Shown: positions 1 to 5,910, counted from the stretch's first letter. The stretch is DNA of 6,064 bases from Acidimicrobiia bacterium UBA6912 (GCA_002450985.1 DKBA01000246.1:1-6064), one strand, 5' to 3'. Numbers and translations are program-made. The notes: generated from the sequence alone by a model not told the origin.

Positions 1-24
1 TACTTGGTACTTGGTACTTGGTAC
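1..24. repeat. Heptanucleotide tandem repeat (TACTTGG)n
   Basis: Three perfect copies of TACTTGG are followed by a partial TAC. The block starts at the window edge, so the full array may be longer. It lies just past the stop codon of the PIN-PhoH gene, where the mRNA would read repeated CCAAGTA. No coding or hairpin role is visible. Confidence 0.75.
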
Positions 25-30
25 CTTTCC

Positions 31-1344
31 TCACAACGCCGTTGCGGCGAACTCTGCCAGGGGGCTGCGTACCGAGCGGTCGAGAGTGACGTGGCCGAAG
101 AGCGGATTGCCCTTGAACTTCTCGATGAGGGCGGCGAGCCCTCCAAACGGCGATACGTACGGGTTGTCGACCTGGGTGAGGTCGCCGCAGAACACGACCT
201 TCGAGTCGGCGCCGATGCGGGTGAGGATCACCTTGAGCGTCGGCAGCTCCAGATTCTGCGCCTCGTCGATGATGACGAGCTCGCCGGTGATCGAGCGGCC
301 CCGCAGGTAGGTGACGGCGGCCATCTCCAGCACATCCTGGTCGAGGAGGCCGTCGACCGCGGCGCGCGCCGAGTACGGGTCGCCGTCGGAGAACAGGGCG
401 TACAGGTTGTCGTACACCGCCGCCATCCACGGCGCCAGCTTCTCGTCGAGATCGCCGGGCAGGAAGCCCACCTCCTGGCGACCGACGGCGATGAGCGGCC
501 GGTAGACGGAGATGCGTCGGTAGCGCTGGGCCTCGACGGTCTGCTCCAGCGCCGCCGCCAGCGCCAGGAACGTCTTGCCGGTGCCGGCCATGCCCATGAG
601 GGAGACGGCCGGGATGGCAGGGTCCATGAGCAGGTCGAGGGCGAAGGCCTGCCTGACGTTCTTCGCCTCGACTCCGAAGGCGTGGCGAGACCCGTTCACC
701 TTGACGAGGGTGGCCTCGGGCCCGGCGTCCGCCACCCGGGCGAGCGCCGAGTGCGACTCGGCGGCCCGCAGGATGCAGTACTGGTTGAGCAGCAGGTCGC
801 GGTCCTCGAGCTTCACCTTTCCGTCGGCGTAGAGGCGGTCGATCGTGTCGTGGTCGACGCCGAGCTCGGACACCCCGGAGTAGGCCTCGTCGACCTGGAC
901 GGTGTCGGCCCGGTAATCCTCCACGGTGACCCCGAGCTGGGCGCCCTTGATGCGGAGCGCGGCGTCGCGGGTGACGAGGACGGCGGGGTGGCCCTCGTCG
1001 ATGAGATTGAGGCAGGTCGACAGGATGCGGTGGTCGGAGGTCTTCGGGTCGAGGATCTCGGGAAGGCGCGCGGAGTAGATGCCGTTGAGCTCGATGCGCA
1101 GGGTGCCACCACCGTCGAGCCGTCTCGGGTCGGCGAGCCCGCCCGCCTCGGAGGCGCCGAGGCGCTCGAGCAGGCGGATGGCGGAGCGGGCGTTGGCGCC
1201 GACCTCGTCGATGCGGGTCTTCTGGCGGTCGAGCTCCTCGATCACCACGAGCGGCAGCACGACATCGTGCTCATCGAAACGCATGACGGCGTGGGGATCG
1301 GCGAGAAGGACACAGGTGTCGAGGACGTACGTCGTGTTCCCCAC
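31..1344 (-). CDS. phoH2: PhoH family ATPase with N-terminal PIN domain (PhoH2-type)
   Basis: Predicted cytoplasmic 437-aa two-domain protein of the PhoH2 type, known in mycobacteria as an ATP-dependent RNA helicase/ribonuclease. Residues 1-145 form a PIN nuclease domain: YVLDTCVLL carries the first acidic residue (D9), the VIEELDRQK segment the Glu (36/37), and D104 (SDHRIL) and D127 (VTRDAALR) complete the acidic cluster. Residues 225-437 form the PhoH P-loop ATPase, with Walker A GMAGTGKT (251-258), Walker B LVIIDEAQN (356-364) and a C-terminal DRSVRS motif (422-427). Length matches the roughly 430-aa family norm. The GTG start at 1344 is chosen because AGAAGGGAG (1354-1362) lies 9 nt upstream and the PIN domain begins at once; the longer open frame running to 2535 is only the antisense of gpsA. 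It is divergent from gpsA. No small antitoxin-like ORF precedes it on the same strand, unlike mycobacterial phoAT-phoH2. Function is inferred from domains; the identification is firm. Confidence 0.93.
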   Translation of the reverse strand: MGNTTYVLDTCVLLADPHAVMRFDEHDVVLPLVVIEELDRQKTRIDEVGANARSAIRLLERLGASEAGGLADPRRLDGGGTLRIELNGIYSARLPEILDPKTSDHRILSTCLNLIDEGHPAVLVTRDAALRIKGAQLGVTVEDYRADTVQVDEAYSGVSELGVDHDTIDRLYADGKVKLEDRDLLLNQYCILRAAESHSALARVADAGPEATLVKVNGSRHAFGVEAKNVRQAFALDLLMDPAIPAVSLMGMAGTGKTFLALAAALEQTVEAQRYRRISVYRPLIAVGRQEVGFLPGDLDEKLAPWMAAVYDNLYALFSDGDPYSARAAVDGLLDQDVLEMAAVTYLRGRSITGELVIIDEAQNLELPTLKVILTRIGADSKVVFCGDLTQVDNPYVSPFGGLAALIEKFKGNPLFGHVTLDRSVRSPLAEFAATAL

Positions 1345-1494
1345 CGCAGCATGCTCCCTTCTGACGGTCCCGCCAGCCTCACCGGGGTGGGGCTGAATTG
1401 CAAGGACCCTGCGACTCATTCCCCTCCCGTCGGCAGTCCGGCGCGGGCGGTTAGCGCGGCCTACGCTCATCCCCACGTCGAGAGGGAGTTGCAC
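1345..1494. promoter_or_regulatory. Divergent intergenic region between phoH2 and gpsA
   Basis: This 150-bp spacer must hold the promoters of both divergent genes. It clearly contains the two ribosome binding sites: AGAAGGGAG for phoH2 (minus strand, 1354-1362) and GAGGGAG for gpsA (1482-1488). A TACGCT at 1462-1467 could be a gpsA -10 element, but no convincing -35 stands 17 nt before it, so promoter positions remain open. Confidence 0.4.
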
Positions 1495-2490
1495 ATGCCG
1501 GTCGCCATCATCGGAGCAGGCTCGTGGGGCACGACGGTGGCCGCCATCGCCGCGACCCATGGACCGACGGTGCTGTGGGCCCGCCGCCCCGAGCTGGCCC
1601 AGGCGATCGACGCCGGGCACGAGAACCCCGACTACCTCGCCGGGCAGCCGCTTCCCGAGACGCTGCACGCCACGTCGGATCTCGGCGAGGCGCTCGACGG
1701 CGCCGACGCCGTCGTGATGGGGGTGCCCTCCCACGGCTACCGGGCCGTGCTCACCGAGGCCGCGGCGCTGATCGGGCGGGACGTCCCGATCCTGAGCCTC
1801 TCGAAGGGCATCGAGCAGGAGACGCTGATGCGCATGACCGAGGTCACGCACGACGTGCTCCCCGATCACCCGGCAGGTCTCATCGGGGTGCTCTCCGGCC
1901 CCAACCTCGCCAAGGAGGTGATCGCCGGCCAGCCAGCCGCCACCGTCATCGCCATGACCGACGACGACGCCGCCCAACGTCTCCAGCAGGTCTTCATGAC
2001 GCCGACCTTCCGGGTCTACACCAACCGCGACGTCATCGGCTGCGAGGCGGCGGGGGCGCTCAAGAACGTCATGGCGATCGCCGCCGGCATGGCGCACGGA
2101 CTCGGCTTCGGGGACAACACGCTGGCGACGCTCATCACCCGGGCGCTCGCCGAGCTCACCAGGCTCGGCGAGGCGATGGGGGGCGAGCCGCTGACGTTCG
2201 CCGGGCTCGCCGGGATGGGCGACCTCATCGCCACGTGCATGAGCTCGCAGTCGCGCAACCATCGGGTCGGCTACGGGCTCGGTCAAGGCCGCAAGCTCGA
2301 CGACATCGTGAACGAGATGAACATGGTCGCCGAGGGGGTCAAGTCCACCCGCGGCGTCCTCGCTCTCGCCGCCCGTCACGGCGTCGAGATGCCGATCGCC
2401 GAGCAGGTCGGCAAGGTGCTCTACGAGGGCAAGCACCCGAAGATCGCCGTCGGCGAGCTGATGACGCGCGAGGCCAAGTCGGAGCGGTGA
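1495..2490 (+). CDS. gpsA: NAD(P)H-dependent glycerol-3-phosphate dehydrogenase
   Basis: Cytosolic 331-aa enzyme that reduces dihydroxyacetone phosphate to sn-glycerol 3-phosphate, the backbone precursor for membrane phospholipids. The N-terminal Rossmann domain opens with IIGAGSWGT (dinucleotide-binding GxGxxG, residues 5-13). A conserved Lys sits near residue 104 (LSLSKGIEQ), followed by the family signature SGPNLAKEV (about 134-142). The C-terminal helical domain has the catalytic Lys in ALKNVMAIAAG (K190) and the substrate-binding GMGDLIATC...SRNHR block (D243, T247, R254, N255). Length is normal and nothing is missing. The ATG at 1495 is chosen because GAGGGAG (1482-1488) ends 6 nt before it and the Rossmann motif begins within five residues. 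The open frame extends upstream to position 4, but that stretch is antisense to phoH2 and not coding. It is convergent with the protease gene. Confidence 0.97.
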   Translation: MPVAIIGAGSWGTTVAAIAATHGPTVLWARRPELAQAIDAGHENPDYLAGQPLPETLHATSDLGEALDGADAVVMGVPSHGYRAVLTEAAALIGRDVPILSLSKGIEQETLMRMTEVTHDVLPDHPAGLIGVLSGPNLAKEVIAGQPAATVIAMTDDDAAQRLQQVFMTPTFRVYTNRDVIGCEAAGALKNVMAIAAGMAHGLGFGDNTLATLITRALAELTRLGEAMGGEPLTFAGLAGMGDLIATCMSSQSRNHRVGYGLGQGRKLDDIVNEMNMVAEGVKSTRGVLALAARHGVEMPIAEQVGKVLYEGKHPKIAVGELMTREAKSER

Positions 2491-2512
2491 TCCGGGCTCC
2501 GGACACGCGACA

Positions 2513-2540
2513 CGGGGGTGGTCGGATCCGACCACCCCCG
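2513..2540. terminator. Bidirectional palindromic terminator between convergent genes
   Basis: A perfect 28-bp inverted repeat with 14-nt arms (CGGGGGTGGTCGGA and its complement) is centred between 2526 and 2527, with a BamHI-type GGATCC at the centre. It lies 22 nt past the gpsA stop and 19 nt past the protease stop, so it can serve both transcripts. No T-run follows on either strand, so this is a strong hairpin without a U-tract, which is common in GC-rich actinobacteria. A protein-binding role is possible but less likely. Confidence 0.75.
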
Positions 2541-2559
2541 CATCGTCACCTCTTTGCGA

Positions 2560-3375
2560 TCAGTCCAGGAAGGTTGCGAGCCAGCCGAGGTCGTCTGCTT
2601 GGTCCACGCGGTAGCCACCACCCGTGCCGGCGCAGTTGCCGTTGAGCCCGAACGACGTGACCGCTACCACGGTGTTCGTGCCGGCCAGGAACTGCGGGCC
2701 GCCGGAGTCTCCGAAGCACGTCCCGCCCGAGCCCGAGTTGTCGCCACCCACGCCCGAGCCCGAGACTGCGACCGACGTCCCCTTGGGTACGCCGAACACG
2801 CCCTGCGTGTTGAGGACGTCCAGTGTCGCCACCAACCGATCCCGCTCGCCAGTGACCCTCACCGGGTTGATCTCCTGCAGGCCGTATCCGACCGCAGTGA
2901 GCGCACCCTTCTTGTTGTTGCCCTTGATGCTGTCGAGCACCCCGAGCTCCGGCAAGGCGCCGTACTCGTCCATGTACACCGGCTCATCGAGGACGACGAC
3001 ACCGAGGTCGTAGAGGTAGAAGGCCGCCGGGTCGTAGTCGGGATGGGTGAACGTCGTGCCGTCGACGTCACCCTCGAAGGGGTAGCCGGCCGGAGTCCCG
3101 AAGTCCGGGGTTGCTTCCACGTCTTCGGCGAACCAGATGGTCGCGCGCGCGGCCGGCGCCTCCGTGCAGTGCCCCGCCGTCAGGAACACCGTCTCCGAGA
3201 GCATCGTGCCGGAGCATCGCCACAGCGGATTTCCGTCGGCGTCGTCGGCGACCATCAACCCGACGAACGGATGCCTTCCGTCGTCTGGTTCACCGTTGGT
3301 GATGGCCGCTGCCGGGACGGCGACCGCCGCGAGCAGGCCGACCGCCATCAGCAGTCCCAGGAGCGTACGTCTCAT
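2560..3375 (-). CDS. Secreted chymotrypsin-fold (S1 family) serine protease
   Basis: A 271-aa secreted protease. Residues 1-24 are a Sec signal peptide: MRR, a Leu/Ala/Val-rich core, then VPAAA with predicted cleavage after A24. The mature protein would begin ITNG, the usual mature N-terminus position for S1 proteases. The catalytic triad is visible as H69 in LTAGHC, D123 in YDLGVVVLD and S224 in CFGDSGGP. C54-C70 and C220-C248 match two conserved S1 disulfides. The residue six before the catalytic Ser (chymotrypsin position 189) is Gly218 rather than Asp, so trypsin-like cleavage after Lys/Arg is not expected. The ATG at 3375 has a very strong ribosome binding site (run of GGAGGAGGA directly upstream, minus strand) and begins the signal peptide; the longer open frame upstream overlaps tag and is rejected. 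It lies 97 nt after tag with its own candidate promoter, so it is probably a separate transcript. Substrate is unknown. Confidence 0.93.
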   Translation of the reverse strand: MRRTLLGLLMAVGLLAAVAVPAAAITNGEPDDGRHPFVGLMVADDADGNPLWRCSGTMLSETVFLTAGHCTEAPAARATIWFAEDVEATPDFGTPAGYPFEGDVDGTTFTHPDYDPAAFYLYDLGVVVLDEPVYMDEYGALPELGVLDSIKGNNKKGALTAVGYGLQEINPVRVTGERDRLVATLDVLNTQGVFGVPKGTSVAVSGSGVGGDNSGSGGTCFGDSGGPQFLAGTNTVVAVTSFGLNGNCAGTGGGYRVDQADDLGWLATFLD

Positions 3376-3416
3376 TCCTCCTCCTTCGAGGTCCGTCTGA
3401 CCTCTCCCTGCGCCCC

Positions 3417-3445
3417 ACCTTAGAGCCACGGTGCCGGACGGGAAA
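3417..3445 (-). promoter_or_regulatory. Candidate promoter of the serine protease gene
   Basis: On the minus strand TAAGGT (3417-3422) fits a -10 element, and TTTCCC (3440-3445), 17 nt upstream, is a weak -35. The predicted start of transcription would leave a leader of about 35 nt carrying the strong GGAGGAGGA ribosome binding site. The -35 match is poor, so this is tentative. Confidence 0.35.
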
Positions 3446-3472
3446 CTCAGATCCGCGAGAACGACGACGAGC

Positions 3473-4075
3473 TCAAACCGGCGTAGTGAACGAAACACGA
3501 GCGGCGGCACACCGTTGTCTCGCCTCGCAGCCCTCGAGGTGGTCGTTGACGATGCCCATCGCCTGCATGAAGGCGTAGGCGGTGGTCGGGCCGACGAACG
3601 TGAAGCCACGACGTTTCAGCTCCTTCGCCATCGCCCAGCTCTCGGGTGTCTCCGCCGCGAGGACGGGAGCGTCGGTGACTGGCTCGAACTGCCAGAAGAA
3701 CGCTCCCAGCGAGCCGTGCTCTGCGGCCAGATCCACCGCCTTGCGGGCGTTGTTGATCGTCGACTCGATCTTGCGGCGGTGGCGCACGATGGTGGCGTCC
3801 TGGAGCAGCCGCTCGACGTCCCGCTGCCCCATCGCGGCGACCCGCCGGTAGTCGAAGCCGTGGAACACCCGGCGGAAGTCGGGGCGCTTGCGGAGGATGG
3901 TCAGCCACGAGAGACCCGACTGGAAGCCCTCGAGGCACAGCTTCTCGAAGAGCAGGTCGTCGTCGTCGACCGGCATGCCCCACTCGTCGTCGTGGTAGGG
4001 CCGGTAGTCGGGCGTCGAGTCGCCCCACCAGCAGCGGGCGACACCGTCATCCCCGACGACGACTTCGAACGCCAC
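3473..4075 (-). CDS. tag: DNA-3-methyladenine glycosylase I
   Basis: A 200-aa base-excision repair enzyme that removes 3-methyladenine from alkylated DNA. It aligns along nearly its whole length with E. coli Tag: RCWWGDSTPDYRPYHDDEWG at the start, LCLEGFQSGLSW, LQDATIVRHRRKI, RRGFTFVGPTTAYAFMQA and NDHLEGC. The structural zinc ligands are present as C15, H28, H179 and C183, with the same spacing as E. coli C4/H17/H175/C179 at the first pair. Base-pocket residues Y27, E49 and W57 correspond to E. coli Y16, E38 and W46. The start is GTG at 4075, only 7 nt after the stop codon of the DAHP synthase-like/chorismate mutase gene. There is no good ribosome binding site and no other in-frame start before the RCWW motif, so translation is probably coupled to the upstream gene. 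This places a DNA repair gene in the same transcript as an aromatic amino acid gene. Confidence 0.95.
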   Translation of the reverse strand: MAFEVVVGDDGVARCWWGDSTPDYRPYHDDEWGMPVDDDDLLFEKLCLEGFQSGLSWLTILRKRPDFRRVFHGFDYRRVAAMGQRDVERLLQDATIVRHRRKIESTINNARKAVDLAAEHGSLGAFFWQFEPVTDAPVLAAETPESWAMAKELKRRGFTFVGPTTAYAFMQAMGIVNDHLEGCEARQRCAAARVSFTTPV

Positions 4076-4082
4076 CGCAGGT

Positions 4083-5156
4083 CTACTCGGCGCCGCCGAG
4101 GGCGGCGTGCTGGGCGCGGCGAGAGTGCTCCAACACGACCCGCATCAGGTCGGCGGCGTACTCAGGGTCGAAGCCGAGCCGGCGCGCATCGTCGCGCGCC
4201 TCGTCGATCAACTCCTCCTCCCGGTCGGGCGAGCGCATGGGAATACCCTTCACCGCCTTGATCTTGGCGATCTCGACCGAGCTGCGGAGGCGGCGCCCGA
4301 CGAGCTTGATGAGCTCGCGATCGATGCGGTCGATCTCGTCACGCAGCGACGGGATGCCGAGGCGGTCCATCAGCGTGGCGAACGCCACGAGGTCGATCTG
4401 GCTGCCATTGCCGGCGAGCGACGACGACGGGTCGGGGTGGACGAGCACGTTGAGCCCGTCCGCCCCGACCGACCGGCCCGCGAGGGCCAGGGGGGCGATG
4501 AGGTCCTCGCCCCCGCGAGCCGGCGCCGGATCGATGATCACGGGAAGGTGCGACATCCGCTGCACGACAGGCACCGCGGAGATGTCCATCGTATCGGTGG
4601 TGCGGGGATCGAAGGTGCGGCTGCCCCGCTCGCAGAGCACGACGTCCGAGTTGCTCTCGGCGAGGATGTACTCGGCGGCCATCAGCCACTCGTCGATGGT
4701 CGCCGAGGGACCGCGGTGGAGGAGCACCGGACGCCCCGCCTTGCCGACGTCGGTGAGCAGCGAGAAGTTCTGCATGTTGTCGGGGCCGATCTCGAGCATG
4801 TCGACGTGATCGGCCGCCTCGGCGATGTGGCCGGGCTCGTTCACCTCGGTCACGGTTGGCAGCCCTGACTCGTGCCCCGCCTTCTCGAGCAGCCAGAGAC
4901 CCTCCTCGCCGAGGCCGCGGAAGGCATACGGCGAGTTCTCGGCACGGAAGGTGCCGCCGCGCAGCAAGGACGCTCCGGACTCGGCGGCGCTCGCCGCGAC
5001 GGTGAGGATCTGCTCTTCGCTCTCGATCGCCACCGGGCCTGCGATCACCGGGTACGACCCATCGCCGAACCGTACGTTGCCGACCTCGACGACCGTGGTC
5101 GACACGTCCTCGGGACGGCGGTGGCTCTTGAGGACCGGCTCGTTGGCGTTGCTCAT
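4083..5156 (-). CDS. DAHP synthase (type I-beta)-like domain fused to C-terminal AroQ chorismate mutase
   Basis: A 357-aa fusion. Residues about 18-262 match the type I-beta 3-deoxy-7-phosphoheptulonate synthase barrel by framework motifs: VIAGP (37-41), LLRGGTF...SPYAFRGLGEEGL (64-87), NMQNF (127-131), CERGSRTF (175-182), DISAVPV (191-197), HLPVIIDP (203-210), GADGL...VHPDP (231-243). Residues 268-353 are an AroQ chorismate mutase, converting chorismate to prephenate, with R272, R289, K300, R312, E313 and Q349 at the E. coli R11, R28, K39, R51, E52 and Q88 positions; D48 is S309. The synthase half is odd: the expected metal ligands Cys, His, Glu and Asp are replaced by V42, P212, L238 and no Asp in the LAGNGSQ loop (247-253). 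KPRTSPY is RAENSPY, GARN is GPDN and LLKRG is LLHRG. The chorismate mutase activity is well supported; DAHP synthase activity is doubtful. The ATG at 5156 has AGGAG 8 nt upstream; the longer frame to 5300 reads through the attenuator and is rejected. Confidence 0.9.
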   Translation of the reverse strand: MSNANEPVLKSHRRPEDVSTTVVEVGNVRFGDGSYPVIAGPVAIESEEQILTVAASAAESGASLLRGGTFRAENSPYAFRGLGEEGLWLLEKAGHESGLPTVTEVNEPGHIAEAADHVDMLEIGPDNMQNFSLLTDVGKAGRPVLLHRGPSATIDEWLMAAEYILAESNSDVVLCERGSRTFDPRTTDTMDISAVPVVQRMSHLPVIIDPAPARGGEDLIAPLALAGRSVGADGLNVLVHPDPSSSLAGNGSQIDLVAFATLMDRLGIPSLRDEIDRIDRELIKLVGRRLRSSVEIAKIKAVKGIPMRSPDREEELIDEARDDARRLGFDPEYAADLMRVVLEHSRRAQHAALGGAE

Positions 5157-5193
5157 CGTTCGTGCTCCTGGGGAGGGGTGGCCCCGGGACGAC

Positions 5194-5223
5194 AAAAACC
5201 CGAAGCCACCTTCCGGCTTCGGG
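5194..5223 (-). terminator. Attenuator terminator upstream of the chorismate mutase fusion gene
   Basis: On the minus strand a perfect 9-bp stem (CCCGAAGCC, loop GGAAGGT, GGCTTCGGG) is followed directly by TTTTT. This is a textbook Rho-independent terminator, placed between the leader ORF stop and the start codon at 5156, with 37 nt between the T-run and the ATG. A terminator inside the 5' leader of a biosynthetic gene, right after a Phe/Tyr-rich leader ORF, points to transcription attenuation. Confidence 0.9.
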
Positions 5224-5285
5224 CTGTGAGGTCTGGTGTGCGGCGTCGTGTCAGCGCGCAGCCTCGGCCCGGGCCGGAGGCCCGG
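5222..5285 (-). promoter_or_regulatory. Leader RNA with candidate pause and antiterminator pairings
   Basis: Two pairings seen by eye could act with the terminator. CCGGGCC-TCC-GGCCCGG (5269-5285) forms a 7-bp hairpin starting right after the last Phe codon of the leader ORF, in the position of a pause hairpin. Further on, GAGGCTG (5259-5265) can pair with CAGaCCTC (5228-5235), and its GGCTG can instead pair with CAGCC (5222-5226), which takes the first two bases of the terminator arm. A ribosome stalled on the Phe codons would open the first hairpin. Which pairing dominates needs folding calculations. Confidence 0.45.
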
Positions 5286-5319
5286 TAAAGGCATACGCAA
5301 AGAAGTCCACGTTCCGCAT
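5251..5319 (-). CDS. Aromatic amino acid leader peptide (attenuation control)
   Basis: A 22-aa ORF that starts ATG CGG AAC and reads MRNVDFFAYAFTGPP before ending in an Ala/Arg-rich tail and TGA. Three Phe codons (TTC, TTT, TTT) and one Tyr codon (TAT) fall within six consecutive residues (FFAYAF), much like the E. coli pheA leader in design. TTT and TAT are rare choices in such GC-rich DNA, which would sharpen the sensing of charged tRNA. The stop lies 27 nt before the terminator hairpin. A GTG three codons on (5310) is an alternative start. There is no Shine-Dalgarno sequence; the -10 element ends 8 nt before the ATG, so the transcript is probably leaderless or nearly so. The product is expected to be a throw-away peptide whose translation reports Phe/Tyr supply to the chorismate mutase fusion gene. 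Confidence 0.82.
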   Translation of the reverse strand: MRNVDFFAYAFTGPPARAEAAR

Positions 5320-5327
5320 CGGCACGG

Positions 5328-5356
5328 AATGTACCGATGGCAGGCGGCCGGCGCAA
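5328..5356 (-). promoter_or_regulatory. Promoter of the attenuated aromatic operon
   Basis: On the minus strand TTGCGC (5351-5356) and TACATT (5328-5333) are separated by exactly 17 nt, a good housekeeping-sigma arrangement. Transcription would start at about 5319-5321, at or next to the ATG of the leader peptide. It lies in the gap after the RHH-like gene (stop at 5373). Confidence 0.65.
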
Positions 5357-5372
5357 GAGGGCGATCCCAGGA

Positions 5373-5909
5373 TCACGCCTCCGGCCCGCGCTGGCGCACC
5401 TCCTCGACATGTACGAGCGCGTCACGCAGCTCCTGGAGCCAGTCGTCGAGGTGTTTGCCGACGAGCCGGACGCACCACGCCAGCGCATCGCTGCGGCTGC
5501 GGGCGACCCCGGCGTCGATGAGAGTGTCGAGCACCACCCGCTCCCGCACACGCAGCCGGGTCATCGCAGGAACCGAGAGGTGGGTGAACAGCAGGCCGAC
5601 ATCGCCGCAGCGCACGCCCCACGACACCTTGCGGGCGAAGCGCACCTCGGCGGCGGCGGCGATCTCCATCCTGCGGCCCCGGGTCTCCTCCCGGAAGTTG
5701 CCGATCTTGGCGCGACGCGCCGCAGCGCGCTCCTCCTCCGTCGGCTCCCCGGCGAGCTCGGCGTCGGGGATGGTGAGGACGACGAGGATCTCGTCGCCGT
5801 CGATGGTCAGCTCGGGCTCGGCATCGATCCACTCGGACGGGACCTGCTCGGTGAACCAGGCGGCGACCGCGGCGTCGTCGATGGCGGGAGAGGCGTGTGA
5901 AGATTTCAT
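5373..5909 (-). CDS. Conserved actinobacterial-type protein with ribbon-helix-helix-like C-terminus
   Basis: A 178-aa soluble protein with no signal peptide or membrane segment. I do not know a characterised member. Residues 34-50 are strand-like (ELTIDGDEILVVLTIPD); 55-95 are charged and helical (EEERAAARRAKIGNFREETRGRRMEIA). From about 108 to 150 the pattern FTHLSVPAMTRLRVRERVVL then DTLIDAGVARSRSDALAWCV resembles a ribbon-helix-helix fold: a strand, a helix, a Gly turn, then SRSDAL opening the second helix. This suggests DNA binding, possibly as a regulator, but is inference from pattern only. A Trp-rich helical tail follows (DDWLQELRDALVHVEEVRQ). The ATG at 5909 is preferred: it follows a TTGACG/TAATGA promoter pair with almost no leader, and there is no Shine-Dalgarno sequence. 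A TTG at 5945 in the same frame is part of the -35 box. It stands directly upstream of, and in the same direction as, the aromatic operon, with that operon's own promoter between. Confidence 0.8.
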   Translation of the reverse strand: MKSSHASPAIDDAAVAAWFTEQVPSEWIDAEPELTIDGDEILVVLTIPDAELAGEPTEEERAAARRAKIGNFREETRGRRMEIAAAAEVRFARKVSWGVRCGDVGLLFTHLSVPAMTRLRVRERVVLDTLIDAGVARSRSDALAWCVRLVGKHLDDWLQELRDALVHVEEVRQRGPEA

Positions 5910-5910
5910 G

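Noticed and set aside
1439..1467. gpsA promoter with TACGCT as -10
   Set aside because: No acceptable -35 at 16-18 nt spacing; not strong enough to list as a promoter.
4..1494. Very long open frame upstream of gpsA on the plus strand
   Set aside because: It is antisense to the PIN-PhoH gene; its translation is low-complexity and charged, while the opposite strand has clear PIN and P-loop motifs. Long shadow frames are expected in GC-rich DNA.
1345..2535. Long upstream extension of the PIN-PhoH frame on the minus strand
   Set aside because: It runs antisense through gpsA and has no recognisable domain. The GTG at 1344 has a good ribosome binding site and starts the PIN domain directly.
2518..3423. 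Plus-strand 301-aa open frame opposite the protease gene
   Set aside because: The minus strand carries a complete signal peptide, catalytic triad and disulfide pattern; the plus frame has none and starts inside the terminator palindrome.
4107..4868. Plus-strand 253-aa open frame opposite the fusion gene
   Set aside because: Shadow of a strongly supported minus-strand gene; no motif and composition typical of antisense GC-rich frames.
5157..5300. N-terminal extension of the DAHP synthase-like fusion to the ATG at 5300
   Set aside because: This stretch encodes the terminator hairpin and T-run in a Pro/Arg-rich low-complexity frame; the ATG at 5156 has a proper AGGAG site.
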